This document shows, piece by piece, positions 42,901 through 50,154 of a stretch of DNA of 64,000 nucleotides. Each line of letters opens with the position of its first letter. Position 1 is the stretch's first letter. A program made the position numbers and the translations under genes. Under the pieces are notes generated by a model. That model was not told the origin of the DNA and did not search any database. It saw only the letters and a program-made list of their open reading frames with translations. The stretch covers positions 26,592,501-26,656,500 of the forward strand of contig NC_052668.1 in assembly GCF_016802725.1 (NCBI RefSeq), in the 5' to 3' direction. The DNA comes from Solenopsis invicta (Eukaryota; Arthropoda; Insecta; Hymenoptera; Formicidae).

Positions 42901-45900
42901 GCGCAGACGAGTGCGTGTTTTCCTTGGAGATTACGATTGCCAATCGCGATCGCTTGCCACCACCATCGCTCGCGATTCTGTCTCCGAGACGAATTATATG
43001 CCTTTATACGTGTCATCTCGTTGATAGATGTGACTAACCCAACGGCTTGCCCCTTTAAATGCCATTTAAAAGCCCGGCCACAAGAGACGCAGTCCACGTC
43101 GTTCCAAGTGTGGCGCAGCAAAGTCAGAAAATCACTCGAGGAAATAGTTTTCCCGCGATCTCTCTTTCTTCTTTTCTCCCTTTAAACTTTATTTCTGTTT
43201 TTCACCGAAAGATATAAATAACGCGGATGTTGCATTTTTATGTATGATAGTTATTACCCCGACGCGTTTCGACTCTTGTCGAAAACCGGGCACGTGCAAG
43301 GTTTGATTGGATTTGATTCGATTTTGCACTCAAAATTGGAACAGAAATCTCTTTTATTTTTTCCATATGCACGCGGTATGTAGGCACATACGTGGGTCTC
43401 GCTTCAAGCGATGGATCACCATCTATCGAATACCGAAAGGGGAACAAAAAAAAGTTCTCTTTTTTTTTCGAAAAGTGCATCCGCCCGACTCTTGCGTTTT
43501 ACGTGCATCACCTGCAAAAATTATATAAACCATTTTCTTCCTATTAAGCTCTGTGTAAATTAAAAGTAATATCAGGAGACTGCAAACGGCAAATGAATTG
43601 CTGAGTTTTACAATATAAACACGCAAACTGCACGCCGATACTTTACCCGCTATCCAGAATATACACGGATTGATAAATTTAATGCGCACGCGCGCGCATC
43701 AAATGTCCATCGCTCGTCTCCGCTTTTATTCTCTCAACGATTCTATTTTCGACCTCTTACATCCCATTTCAATGTCTTCACGCACAAAGAACCGTAATTC
43801 AAGATGACAAGCAATAGTGAGCATCTAGAAAGGAGTGTCGCCTGTCATCAAATAATAATGATAAGAAATACTTGAGAAAAAAAGTCGTAGACATTTTTCA
43901 GAATTAAATGGTTCAAACGAGAAAATCAATCGTTTAAAAATTTAGATAATTAAAAGGAGGATAATTAATAGGAAGAGTTGTTATATAAAGTATTCTATCG
44001 ATTCTTAAGGAATGTTTCCTGCTACGCTACCATTTTTATGTACTCTCTATTTGTAATGCGATTAGATAACGTGCACGGCTCTAATTAATAAACGCATGCA
44101 TAGAATCGTGATTAATTATTTTTAAGTACATCGCATTTAGCTTTAAGCATAACAAAAACGTCGAGTTTTATCCTTCAAAAATTATCTCGAACCGTGGCGA
44201 TTATTATAAAAGTTGTTTACATCGAACGATAAATATGATGCATACTCATCGATTCAAAAAGTTATCATTCTGATGTCTGAAAAAGTACACAAATTAATTA
44301 CTTTAAGTACCGATTGTCTCATTTTAGCACTGTATAATTTTATCGTGACAAATACAATTCTTCCTTTTATGATAAATGTAATATAATTATTTATTTCTGT
44401 CTCTCTCCTTTTCTAATATTTGCGATTTTTTTCGGTGTAAATTAAATTTTGAACAAAATATTTTCCACATAGAATGCGCAATACAAGAGTCGCATATAAT
44501 TAGCATTGTCAACATTTGTGATCTTAATCTTAAATTTCTTGTTAAGAAAATCACGTGATTTCATGCGCACGTGTTTGCTCCGAGTTTCAGCTTATCGCCA
44601 TTTAATACCAACGATCAAAATATCACGTTTATCAGATAATAGTAGATACTCTATTAATAATAATTTCAATTACAGCGCGTTCAGTATGTTGTGCATAAAA
44701 TATAATAAAGCATTTCAACATTTATTTTTCTAAAATGCAATTTTTTCATTAATTTTCACGTAATATTTGTATATTATTTTCTAATATATTTATCTTGTGT
44801 TAACACAGAAGAACGGATCGTTAAAAAATGTGTGAAATTTAAAGTTGGCTATATAATACGAGCTGAAAGTTTGAATTTTAATAAGCAAAAGTTTTTTAAA
44901 TTAATTCTTTTTTTTGTCTTAATCAACGATACAAAAATTTGGTCGAAAATGCCCAAATATTGGTCCTGAAATCAGCTAAGCAAAAAATAACGAAACATTT
45001 GATTTATAATATTTTTTTTGCAACAAAAGTGATTTTATTTTGAAGCATCAGATTTGGTTTTGTTTTGGATGCAAATCAAAGTTCGAAATTGTTACTTGAT
45101 ATTTCAGGCATCTATTATTACATGTTAAGCCTTTTTATTATAAGTTTTTTGTTATAAGTTTTTCTGTAACATACTGCGAAAGATGTGATTTAGAAAACCG
45201 ATCGCTTAAAGCGTATTTTTGATCTTTTCAATCATATCTTCGAAAATATCGAATTTATGAAAAAGTAATTAAAAATATAAGAAATCATTAATCAATACTC
45301 ACTTTATTAATAATTTATCGAAAAAGTGATCGAATATCCAATAATTAACAAATAACAATAAGGAAACGGTAAAGACACCGAAATAAAACTCACTTGAATT
45401 AATTCTTGTATTAATATATTTTTTTATATTCATATCATTTATTAGTTTTACTATTGTCACTTACTACTCTTACACGAGTGTCATTTATATTGCGATAAAA
45501 TTTGTGATGGTATGAGTTACGAAACTTGATAGAGTTTATTAAAATATTGACTTGAATTTTACATTAATTGTAAATATGTATACACTGAGAAGAAAATTAC
45601 TAAATCTTAATAAATATTTATTTGAATAGTACTAATGCATATTCACTAAATGTAAATATATATTTATTCAGTTCAAGAACGACCAATTTATGTATCATTT
45701 TTTCATAGTAAATATTTATGTACCGTGAATAAATATTTCATTAGTAACTATTTGAATAAATATTTATTAAAAGTTGGGAATTTTTTTTCTTTCAGTATAC
45801 AATGAATGCAAAATATTCTGCAACAAACCTTTTGTAAAATATGAAAATATAATAATTAAAAATAAAAATTATGTAATTACGATATTATCAGCTATACAAA

Positions 45901-47138
45901 TTGATGAAATGTTCAGATGTATCTGATTTTTAAAATGCTGATAAGTATGTAGAAAACAAGAAGAAACTTGATAAATCTTTGTCTACATTACTCATTTCTT
46001 ATTCATTCTTTATTTTTGTATAACTAAATGTTGTTTAAATTAAAATGTGAAAATGTAAAATAGTGAAGCTGATGCTTTAGCAGATCGGTACGCATACGGC
46101 AACTCAATTATGAAACGCGATTTTATATAAAAATCAAGAGCAAAAAAAATTAAATAAACTTTCTACAGAATTTAAACCAAATCTGTAAAAATTTAAAAAT
46201 TTTTGGTAATACTTGGGGAGAGAAGAGATGTGTCACATCCTTAAAATGACGTAAAACCTTTCATCATTTACGAATTATCACGACGGTTCTATAAACTAAG
46301 AGGTTTCAGATTAGTCGAATTACAAATTTTACACAAACTTGTACGGTTCTTCTTTCCTACATCGCATAACATTGCCTATGACAAATGAAACACATATATA
46401 GACATATATCAAGCAGCTCGCTGATAAAGGTTAAAATCTCCTCTCTTCAACTCATAATAAAGTCACCCGTATCTCTCGTGCTGCTTTATAATTGTTCGCG
46501 TACCGCAGCCTCGCGATATCGTATTCCAAATAAAAGCGTATACACGCGAGAGCCGTAGAACCGGAGTTATCCGCCTCCTTTTGTTTGTACAACGGCACGC
46601 ATGTATATAACTGTGTCGCGCGTCGCGAATAAAATTTACGCCCAATATAATTACGCACTGATGCAACGGGAATAATTTACGCGCCCTCCGTCCGTCGCGT
46701 CATTTCCCGAATTCACGCGCACGGCGCAGGCATCGACGTTAACGGTACCAAGAGCGTTAACAGATCCATGGGTTACAGTCCCACCGTTACCATCGCAGCA
46801 TCGTCATCGGAACAATGTCAATGTCAAAGCGAACACGCCTCGTTATCTCCCGTAGCCGGTGAAAGCACGGAGCGCTGCGTTTTCGAGACAGCGTCGGCGG
46901 CGGGCTAGGGCCACGGGGGAGGGTGGGTGCTCACGTACCTGCCGGTGTCGGGCGCGCGGCTCTTCAGCTCGTAGTACATCAGTTCCTTGGTCGAGGTGGA
47001 CAGGAGGGAGAGGGCCTGCTCGAAGTCGTCGTCGTCGTAATCCCCGGCGGCGGCGGCGGCGTGATGGGCGCCGATCGGATCGGAGACGGCGAACGCGGCC
47101 GTTAGATCGAAACCCATGTCGACCCCGGACTCGTCCAT
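14067..47138 (-). CDS. Mitf: Mitf, MiT/TFE-family transcription factor, N-terminal part (3 exons, 5' end of gene)
   Basis: CDS join on the minus strand: 47138-46939, 17486-17279, 14456-14067 (200+208+390 nt, 266 codons, continuing beyond the left edge). Family knowledge: MiT/TFE proteins are bHLH-zipper factors that bind CACGTG-type E-boxes and control lysosomal, autophagy and V-ATPase genes; they are held at the lysosome by Rag GTPases and released to the nucleus when TORC1 is off. Seen here: residues 55-61 YYELKSR as in vertebrate MITF-A, 77-97 the SR-x2-L-x2-QLMREQ-x-QEQERR helix, 141-148 LENPTRYH, and Ser254-Pro255. Exon phases agree across all joins (2, then 0, then 0). The basic-HLH-zipper exons are absent from the window. 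An unrelated cathepsin gene is divergent on the right. Family assignment is firm; that the three exons belong to one transcript is inferred from phase and homology. Confidence 0.9.
15151..15381. mobile_element. Same ACGGAAAGAACAATTTT family, copy in Mitf intron 2
   Basis: AAAAGAACGCTTTTACTGAA at the left, TTTTCTTTCCCGTATA at the right, with GTTTGAGCGTCTTATATAAT and TTTTGATAGGCCAACATGAA inside, matching the 12719-13194 units. Confidence 0.7.
17089..17096. promoter_or_regulatory. TCACGTGA E-box in Mitf intron 2
   Basis: The site reads AATCACGTGATT, a perfect palindrome that contains the core of the CLEAR / M-box motif bound by MiT/TFE factors. It lies about 180 bp past exon 2. Binding is inferred from motif alone; CACGTG also serves other bHLH proteins. 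Confidence 0.4.
17279..17486 (-). CDS. Mitf: Mitf coding exon 2 (residues 67-136), Rag-binding helix
   Basis: The acceptor is a strong pyrimidine tract ending TTTTTTCAG; the first T completes a Ser codon from exon 1. The exon encodes PPTFKTATPTSRTQLKLQ, then LMREQLQEQERRQAEFRQSL, then a Gln/Pro/Ala-rich stretch ending PPQVLQ. In vertebrate TFEB and MITF-A the equivalent SR-x2-L-x2-QLMREQ helix contacts Rag GTPases; the Ser-Arg pair needed there is present as Ser78-Arg79. The donor is CAA|GTACGC, phase 0. Skipping this exon would change the frame (208 nt), so unlike a cassette exon it cannot be left out cleanly. A TCACGTGA E-box lies about 180 bp downstream in intron 2. Confidence 0.9.
17725..18125. 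repeat. Tandem repeat, three units of about 120 bp
   Basis: Each unit contains GATAATTTTGCTT, then TTTTTTAAAAAATT and ATAATCTTAAATTTCAA, TATTTTTATTTTAATA and GAACATGATACGATTATTTT or a close variant. Units start at about 17735, 17875 and 17995. It lies about 240 bp upstream of Mitf exon 2, inside intron 1. Confidence 0.8.
19089..19207. repeat. Short inverted-repeat element
   Basis: TTGACGTAAGTTCTCCATTAA at the left (minus its last base in places) pairs with TTAATGAAGAACTTACATTA at the right, around an AT-rich spacer. Probably a small MITE. Confidence 0.55.
20483..20703. mobile_element. CACTGAG-type miniature inverted-repeat element (MITE), copy 1
   Basis: About 221 bp with no coding capacity. 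The left end CACTGAGAAAAAAAATTC and the right end TTTTTCCCTCAGT are inverted copies, and the inner arms ATATTTATTCGAATAGTA and GCGAATAAATATTTATTAA pair as well. It is flanked by TA, as expected of Tc1/mariner-type MITEs. Near-identical copies lie at 45583-45796 and 55236-55456. Confidence 0.8.
23055..23470 (-). mobile_element. Long CGCTGAGAGAAAAA-type MITE, copy 1 (inverted)
   Basis: Reverse complement matches 28672-29140 over most of its length, for instance the TTAATTAAATTTTCT, AAAAAATCCGATT and CAGTAAATATTTTC words. No coding capacity; ends resemble the shorter CACTGAG family. Confidence 0.6.
25600..26215. repeat. TCTAGATAA-type dispersed repeat, copy 1
   Basis: Ends carry TATTTAGATAAAGATGAGAT and AATTATTTAGATAATTTTAT, roughly inverted. 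The core 25790-26010 matches 60980-61210 (GTGTTTCTCTTTCGATTCGG versus ATGTTTCTCTTTTGATTTGG; ATCGCGCTGTTCC versus ATTGCGCTACTTC). Probably a non-autonomous DNA transposon. Confidence 0.6.
26931..27025. repeat. (GT)n microsatellite with a (GC)n core
   Basis: A long GT run, then mixed GTGC units, a GCGCGCGCGC segment and GT again. The GT/GC alternation is pure purine-pyrimidine and could form left-handed DNA. Confidence 0.95.
27463..27535. repeat. (GA)n microsatellite
   Basis: Imperfect GA/GAAA/GGGA purine run. Shorter GA or CT runs are at 21882-21905, 25196-25211, 30357-30376, 34929-34957 and 59857-59891. Confidence 0.9.
28672..29140 (+). mobile_element. Long CACTGAGAAAAA-type MITE, copy 2
   Basis: Starts CACTGAGAAAAATTTTTAAT and ends near GATATTTTTTCTCTCA. 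It holds an inner palindrome around ATACTTAAGATAATATAT and TATTACCTTAAGTAAAAGTA. Homologous to 23055-23470 inverted. A lone end fragment of the family is at about 16935-16998. Confidence 0.6.
30680..31535 (+). repeat. Large dispersed repeat family, copy 2
   Basis: Matches 45150-46110 nearly end to end, for example CTGTAACATGCTGCGAAAAG, TCGAAAGTATCGAATTTATG and GAGATCGGTATGCATTCAGC. It lacks the MITE that interrupts the 44870-46250 copy. Confidence 0.7.
32800..33255 (-). repeat. Large dispersed repeat family, copy 3 (end part)
   Basis: In reverse complement it reads AAACTGAAGGCTTCTTTAAG and ATACCCGAATTTTGGCCCTG, as at 10110-10180, followed by diverged matches to 10200-10460. Confidence 0.6.
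34224..34424 (-). CDS. Unrecognised protein C-terminus (partial, uncertain 5' end)
   Basis: I do not recognise the family. The minus frame runs from just after a TGA at 34427-34425 to the stop TAA at 34226-34224. It reads TRSPVDDEEQ, then VRVHIGIDEDLRMILEMDPS, then IVDGTPGPGLPASYPTVA and ends GWYCTDRD. The central part has the composition and alternation of a folded or conserved segment, unlike the Arg/Ser shadow frames around it. Upstream, the same frame is open through an Asp-rich tract (34505-34555) before the single TGA, so the protein could continue if that TGA is an error, a readthrough stop or is removed by splicing. A weak acceptor may lie at the CGACGAG|GAG sequence (about 34401-34407). 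It sits in Mitf intron 1 on the same strand. It could be a nested gene, a decayed gene or chance. Confidence 0.35.
   Translation of the reverse strand, partial: TRSPVDDEEQRVRVHIGIDEDLRMILEMDPSIVDGTPGPGLPASYPTVARPLRATRPQGWYCTDRD
34501..34785. repeat. CpG trinucleotide repeats: (CGT)n and (ACG)n
   Basis: Two runs, 34501-34556 and 34743-34785, in the GC island that contains the orphan C-terminus. On the minus strand they read as Asp, Thr or Arg runs and Val runs depending on frame. Confidence 0.9.
36936..36966. repeat. (TCG)n microsatellite
   Basis: About ten pure TCG units inside a GC-rich island at 36720-37340, which otherwise has no recognised exon. A 10-base C run is nearby at 36556-36565. 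Confidence 0.95.
37920..38000. repeat. (ATT)n microsatellite
   Basis: Imperfect ATT/TTA repeats continue as a looser ATC/ATT run to about 38030. No coding meaning is seen. Confidence 0.85.
39842..39930. repeat. Long hairpin, arms of about 41 bp
   Basis: TTTGTGAATCATAGCCATTT through AAATGAC pairs with GTCATTTATATATCAATAAT through GGCTATGATTCACAAA. Pairing is nearly perfect apart from a few extra bases in the left arm; the loop is about 4 nt (ACAC). Confidence 0.85.
41705..42395. mobile_element. Possible hAT-like non-autonomous element
   Basis: Left end TGGTGTTTACTCAAATTTTA and right end GGCAGTAAACCCTGA are imperfect inverted repeats of the CAGGGTTTACT type. The left part recurs at 5431-5515 and the right part at about 7600-7735 (ATTTTCAAGGATAATAAATT versus ATTTTCAAGGATGAAAAGTA). 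Non-coding. Assignment to hAT rests on end sequence only. Confidence 0.45.
42600..43121 (-). other. GC-rich island with a long open frame, not assigned
   Basis: Open for 173 codons on the minus strand, but the frame starts at TTG; the first ATG is about 35 codons in. Text such as NLQGKHALVCALINSLCGLH and SLHGVLELRLKVLAPNHL is protein-like but matches no family I know. The opposite strand is open for 131 codons at 42790-43185, so GC content is an adequate explanation. It could be an exon of an unannotated gene or a regulatory island of Mitf intron 1. Confidence 0.2.
44551..44558. promoter_or_regulatory. TCACGTGA E-box in Mitf intron 1
   Basis: The site reads AAATCACGTGATTT, again a full palindrome around CACGTG, about 2.4 kb downstream of Mitf exon 1 in an AT-rich stretch. 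It is a candidate MiT/TFE autoregulatory site, on motif evidence only. Confidence 0.35.
44870..46250 (+). repeat. Large dispersed repeat family, copy 4, interrupted by a MITE
   Basis: The most complete copy: it includes the GGTCGAAAATGCCCAAATAT end, the TAACATACTGCGAAAGATGT middle, the CAGATCGGTACGCATACGGC segment and the ATTTTTGGTAATACTTGGGG end. A 214-bp MITE splits it at 45583-45796. Confidence 0.7.
45583..45796. mobile_element. CACTGAG-type MITE, copy 2, nested in another repeat
   Basis: Same ends and inner arms as the 20483 copy. It interrupts a large dispersed repeat: the related copy at about 31226-31240 reads GTATAAACGGTGAATG across the site, whereas here the element sits between GTATA and TACAATGAATG. 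This empty site supports insertion at TA. Confidence 0.8.
46939..47138 (-). CDS. Mitf: Mitf coding exon 1 (residues 1-66)
   Basis: Starts at ATG 47138-47136 with A at -3 and G at +4, a good initiation context, and begins MDESGVDMGFDL. It holds an Ala run (residues 27-31), an acidic patch DYDDDDFE (33-40) and YYELKSR (55-61), which matches the end of the vertebrate MITF-A first exon. The donor reads GGCAG|GTACGTGAG, leaving phase 2, so codon 67 (Ser) is finished by exon 2. The frame stays open for 201 codons upstream of this ATG through very GC-rich sequence. I chose this ATG because recognisable homology begins there. Confidence 0.88.
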
Positions 47139-48120
47139 CGTCGCGGGACGCTTCGAATGTGCCGCCGGCGCGCCGCGCGAAACGCGCCGCGGCGACGCCG
47201 CCGTCGCGCCGCGCCGGGTCGAGCGCGAGAATCGGCGCGCGTGTTCCGCAGTTTCGGCGCCGGGGCGAGACGCGCGTCGGCGTTGGTCGGCGCTGGTCGG
47301 CGCGCGGCCGCGGCAGATAACGTAGCGACGTAGCAGCCGGAGATACGCGAGGCGGAAGAGAGACGGACAGCGCTTCGACGCTCCACGCGCGAGTTGCGAA
47401 AGAGTCGCGACGAATGATACGTGACACAGCGAGCGAATCTCGTGGAGAAACGTATCTCTCTTACTCTCTTTTTCGGGAGAGGAGAGACGACGGGGAGATG
47501 CGCGGGGAGGAGGCGGAAAGTGTTGTATGGGAGATGGATCACGAGCACCGCGAGGAGACTCCCATTTTGCGCGAGTTGTCAAGAGTTCTCGCGCGAGTTG
47601 TTGGCGTTCGCGACGGCGGCCGCGCGCGCACGCGTGCGCGGATCCGTGACGTTCGGATTCCTCGGCTGCGACGCGCGTTCCATGGCCCCTTCGCGCGGCG
47701 TTACCTCCTCGGCGATTATACCCTCGGCGCGCGAACGACAACGACGACGGCGGCGGCGACGCGACGCGACGCGACGCGACGCGACGGTTTCGCGGGAAAA
47801 CGAGAGCGAACGCGAGCGCACCGCGACAGCGCGACGAGACGAGCGTGACGCGCGCGCGTATCGGTACTACGCGGACCGTCCGGCCGCCGGGACCGCCGCC
47901 GCGGAGGTTTCGCGGCGGCGGCCGGCGTTTGACTTACGACTGTCGCCATCTCGCGGAAACGCGTCGACCGGCGCGGGCAATCTTTGAACTGGCAAACTCG
48001 GCGACGCAAACTCCGACGGTGATGGGTTAAAATATTTTGAAAATCAAGTAACGAAGTCAGGCTCGTGTGAGTAGTCGACGATAGGAAGGTGAATAACCAA
48101 GGCCGTGAAACGAGCGAATT
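47139..48120 (-). promoter_or_regulatory. Mitf GC-rich leader and probable promoter
   Basis: A strongly GC- and CpG-rich block, unlike the AT-rich flanks, lies directly upstream of Mitf exon 1 and ends near 48120. It contains runs of CGACG-type repeats (47745-47785) and no clear TATA box. It most likely holds the 5' UTR and a CpG-rich, broad-type promoter (inference). Long open frames on both strands are explained by GC content. No transcription start can be fixed from sequence alone. Confidence 0.55.
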
Positions 48121-48177
48121 AAACGGTGAATGCGAAATCAATACATATTTATTTCGAGAAATTATAGTATAATACAG

Positions 48178-48335
48178 CCGGAGAAAAATTGTGTTTAAAA
48201 TGATGAAATCGTTTCTTTAATTTGGGTTTATTTAATTAAAGTGAAAATATGTTTGCGGTAAATAGAAATTCATTTGATTTCACGAAATGGCGTTATTAGC
48301 ATTTTTAATCATAAATAAATTGTTTGTTTAGATTA
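48178..48335 (+). repeat. Direct repeat of about 155 bp, copy 1
   Basis: Matches 49037-49200 with few changes, including the exact run ATTTCACGAAATGGCGTTAT and AGCATTTTTAATCATAAATA. It lies just upstream of the Mitf promoter block. No coding frame. Confidence 0.8.
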
Positions 48336-48671
48336 AACAAATAATTATTTAATTGAAAAAAATATAGACAAAGCGTAAAAAATAATTTAGTTGCTCCGGT
48401 ATTAAAAATACATTTCTTCATTAAAAAAAAAATTGCGTTGCACTAATTCTAATAAAAGGAACAACTAAAAAGTTTCTTGAAATAAAAAAAACTTCTTCAG
48501 GCAATGCACTTCTTTGAGTCAAACAAATATTTTTTTATACTCAAAGAAACCTTTCTTTGAGTGCAGATTTAACAAAATTAATAAAAATTGATATAAGAAC
48601 AAAAATCTGTAAAAAATAATTTGAAATATTTAAATATTAACATAAAACACAATTCTAAACTCGTTTCATGT

Positions 48672-48870
48672 TACACTGAGTCTCCAATAATTATAATAAA
48701 TCAATGATAACCGAAATTAAATAACTGTGTGAGAGACATAAAAAAAATTTTCTTTTTATGTAAGCAAATTGTGTCTGTTTAAGATTATTAATTCTTCCAA
48801 GATGATTTTATATTCTTGCTTATATACAAAACAATAAATTATTAATTTGATACTAATTTTTTACAGTGTA
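48672..48870. mobile_element. ACACAGAAA-type MITE, diverged copy 2
   Basis: The right part (ATTCTTCCAAGATGATTTTA through TTTTTTACAGTGTA) matches the 2247-2480 element; 48757-48790 matches its central part in reverse complement. The left end is shortened or rearranged. Confidence 0.6.
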
Positions 48871-49036
48871 TTATCATTATTACAATAAAATATAATTCTA
48901 AAGTATCCGATATATATCTGAGATACTTTTATAGATAGATAGCACTATAGATTCTTAAAATAAAAATAATCGAAACTATAAATTCAAAAACTTTTATAAG
49001 GAATTTTGTCAGTCATTATACATTATACTATAGTAT

Positions 49037-49200
49037 AATACATCTAGAGAAAAGTTATATTTAAAATGATGAAATCGTTTCTTTAATTTGGGTTTATTTA
49101 ATTGAAGCTAAAATACGTTTGCGGTAAATAGAAATTCACTTGATTTCACGAAATGGCGTTATTAGCATTTTTAATCATAAATAAATTGTTTGTTTAATTT
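49037..49200 (+). repeat. Direct repeat of about 155 bp, copy 2
   Basis: Second copy of the 48178-48335 block, about 860 bp further right and in the same orientation. It is much better conserved than the sequence between the copies. Confidence 0.8.
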
Positions 49201-49423
49201 AAACATAATGTGAGTTATATACATATTTCTTCTATTTTTTAATTTTGATTTTTACTTGCGTCTCGAAAGAGAAATATTTTTGTCAGATTAAATTATAATA
49301 CTTGAAGAACGATATTAAAATTTCAACAAAATTTTGTAATTTTTAGTATTAACGGCACTTCATGTAATTTATTTTAATAACGCATACAGTGACTCATGAA
49401 ACTAATCAAATCAAACTGTTGTT

Positions 49424-49469
49424 AGAAAGTTCTTTTGAAAATTTTCTTAAATTTTCAAAAGAACTTTCT
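49424..49469. repeat. Perfect 21-bp hairpin with 4-nt loop
   Basis: AGAAAGTTCTTTTGAAAATT at the left and AATTTTCAAAAGAACTTTCT at the right are exact reverse complements (21 bp each including one more base), loop TCTT. It lies between the two divergent genes, about 550 bp upstream of the cathepsin start. Confidence 0.85.
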
Positions 49470-50019
49470 GTGATCAGAAGGTCACAGATATTTGTATGTA
49501 CCGTTGATATTGAAAATTCGTCGATTTTCTTTTTCGAATCAATTAAAAGACAATTGTTGTGTAACACACTTAATCAGTCGAGCCGCTATTTGTTTTGAAG
49601 AGCATTGTTTAGATAAAATAAAAAAGAATTCTTTCTGGAATTAATCGAAGAAACATTCAACTGTTCAAATTGCATCGTATGTAGCACATATTGTAATAAT
49701 TGCAACTGTTTTCCTTTACAGTTAGTAACCATTCTAAGAACTGTTTAGCTACCTGTGTCAAAGCATGATACAAACATGAGAACTTAAAAGAAAGCTACTC
49801 CAGCCGAAAGCGTGACATTGAACGCATGTTTGACGAAATAAACATATATCAGCATAACGTGAGCGATTGCCCGCTGATGTAATTCACAGAATGCGCTGAC
49901 ACTGATCGTTACTACACGTTATGACCTCAAGCAGTCTCATAAGGTATGTCAAGATAGTCACCGCTCGGGTCTGCCGCGCGAATTAATTAAGGACTGTAAA
50001 TTATTCGCCGTGGATCGCC

Positions 50020-50154
50020 ATGTGCTCGCGATTGTGCGCGACGCTGCTCTCGATATTAATCTTGCCTGGAACACGCGCGATTGAGCCATTCAATGGAGAT
50101 ACTTTACCGCCAAACATCTCGGAAAAGCTCGACGATTATTGGCAAAATTACAAG
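50020..50154 (+). CDS. Cathepsin-like protease exon 1: signal peptide and start of propeptide
   Basis: The ATG has G at -3. It encodes MCSRLCATLLSILILPGTRA, a typical hydrophobic secretion signal, then IEPFNGDTLPPNISEKLDDY and WQNYK, the start of the inhibitory prodomain. The donor is AAG|GTAACG, phase 0. I see no clear TATA box upstream. Confidence 0.82.

Larger units (their letters stand above)
17487..46938 (-). other. Mitf intron 1 (about 29 kb)
   Basis: A single intron joins exon 1 to exon 2 with matching phase 2. It alternates AT-rich, repeat-filled stretches with CpG-rich unique islands at about 18600-18930, 19320-19960, 22380-22990, 23760-24210, 27050-27890, 29740-30540, 32090-32680, 34200-35060, 36720-37340 and 42400-43200. 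Such islands in a long first intron are candidates for enhancers or alternative first exons, as Mitf genes often have alternative promoters (inference). Apart from the fragment at 34224 I recognise no coding exon in it. Confidence 0.75.
48121..50019. other. Intergenic space between Mitf and the cathepsin-like gene
   Basis: AT-rich. It holds the two copies of a block of about 155 bp (48178-48335, 49037-49200), an inverted-repeat element at 48672-48870 and a perfect hairpin at 49424-49469. It should contain the cathepsin promoter near its right end, but I cannot point to a core motif. Confidence 0.6.

Noticed and set aside
46843..48141. Many long overlapping open frames on both strands near Mitf exon 1
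   Set aside because: Extreme GC content removes stop codons; all except the exon 1 frame are Arg/Ala/Ser-rich shadows.
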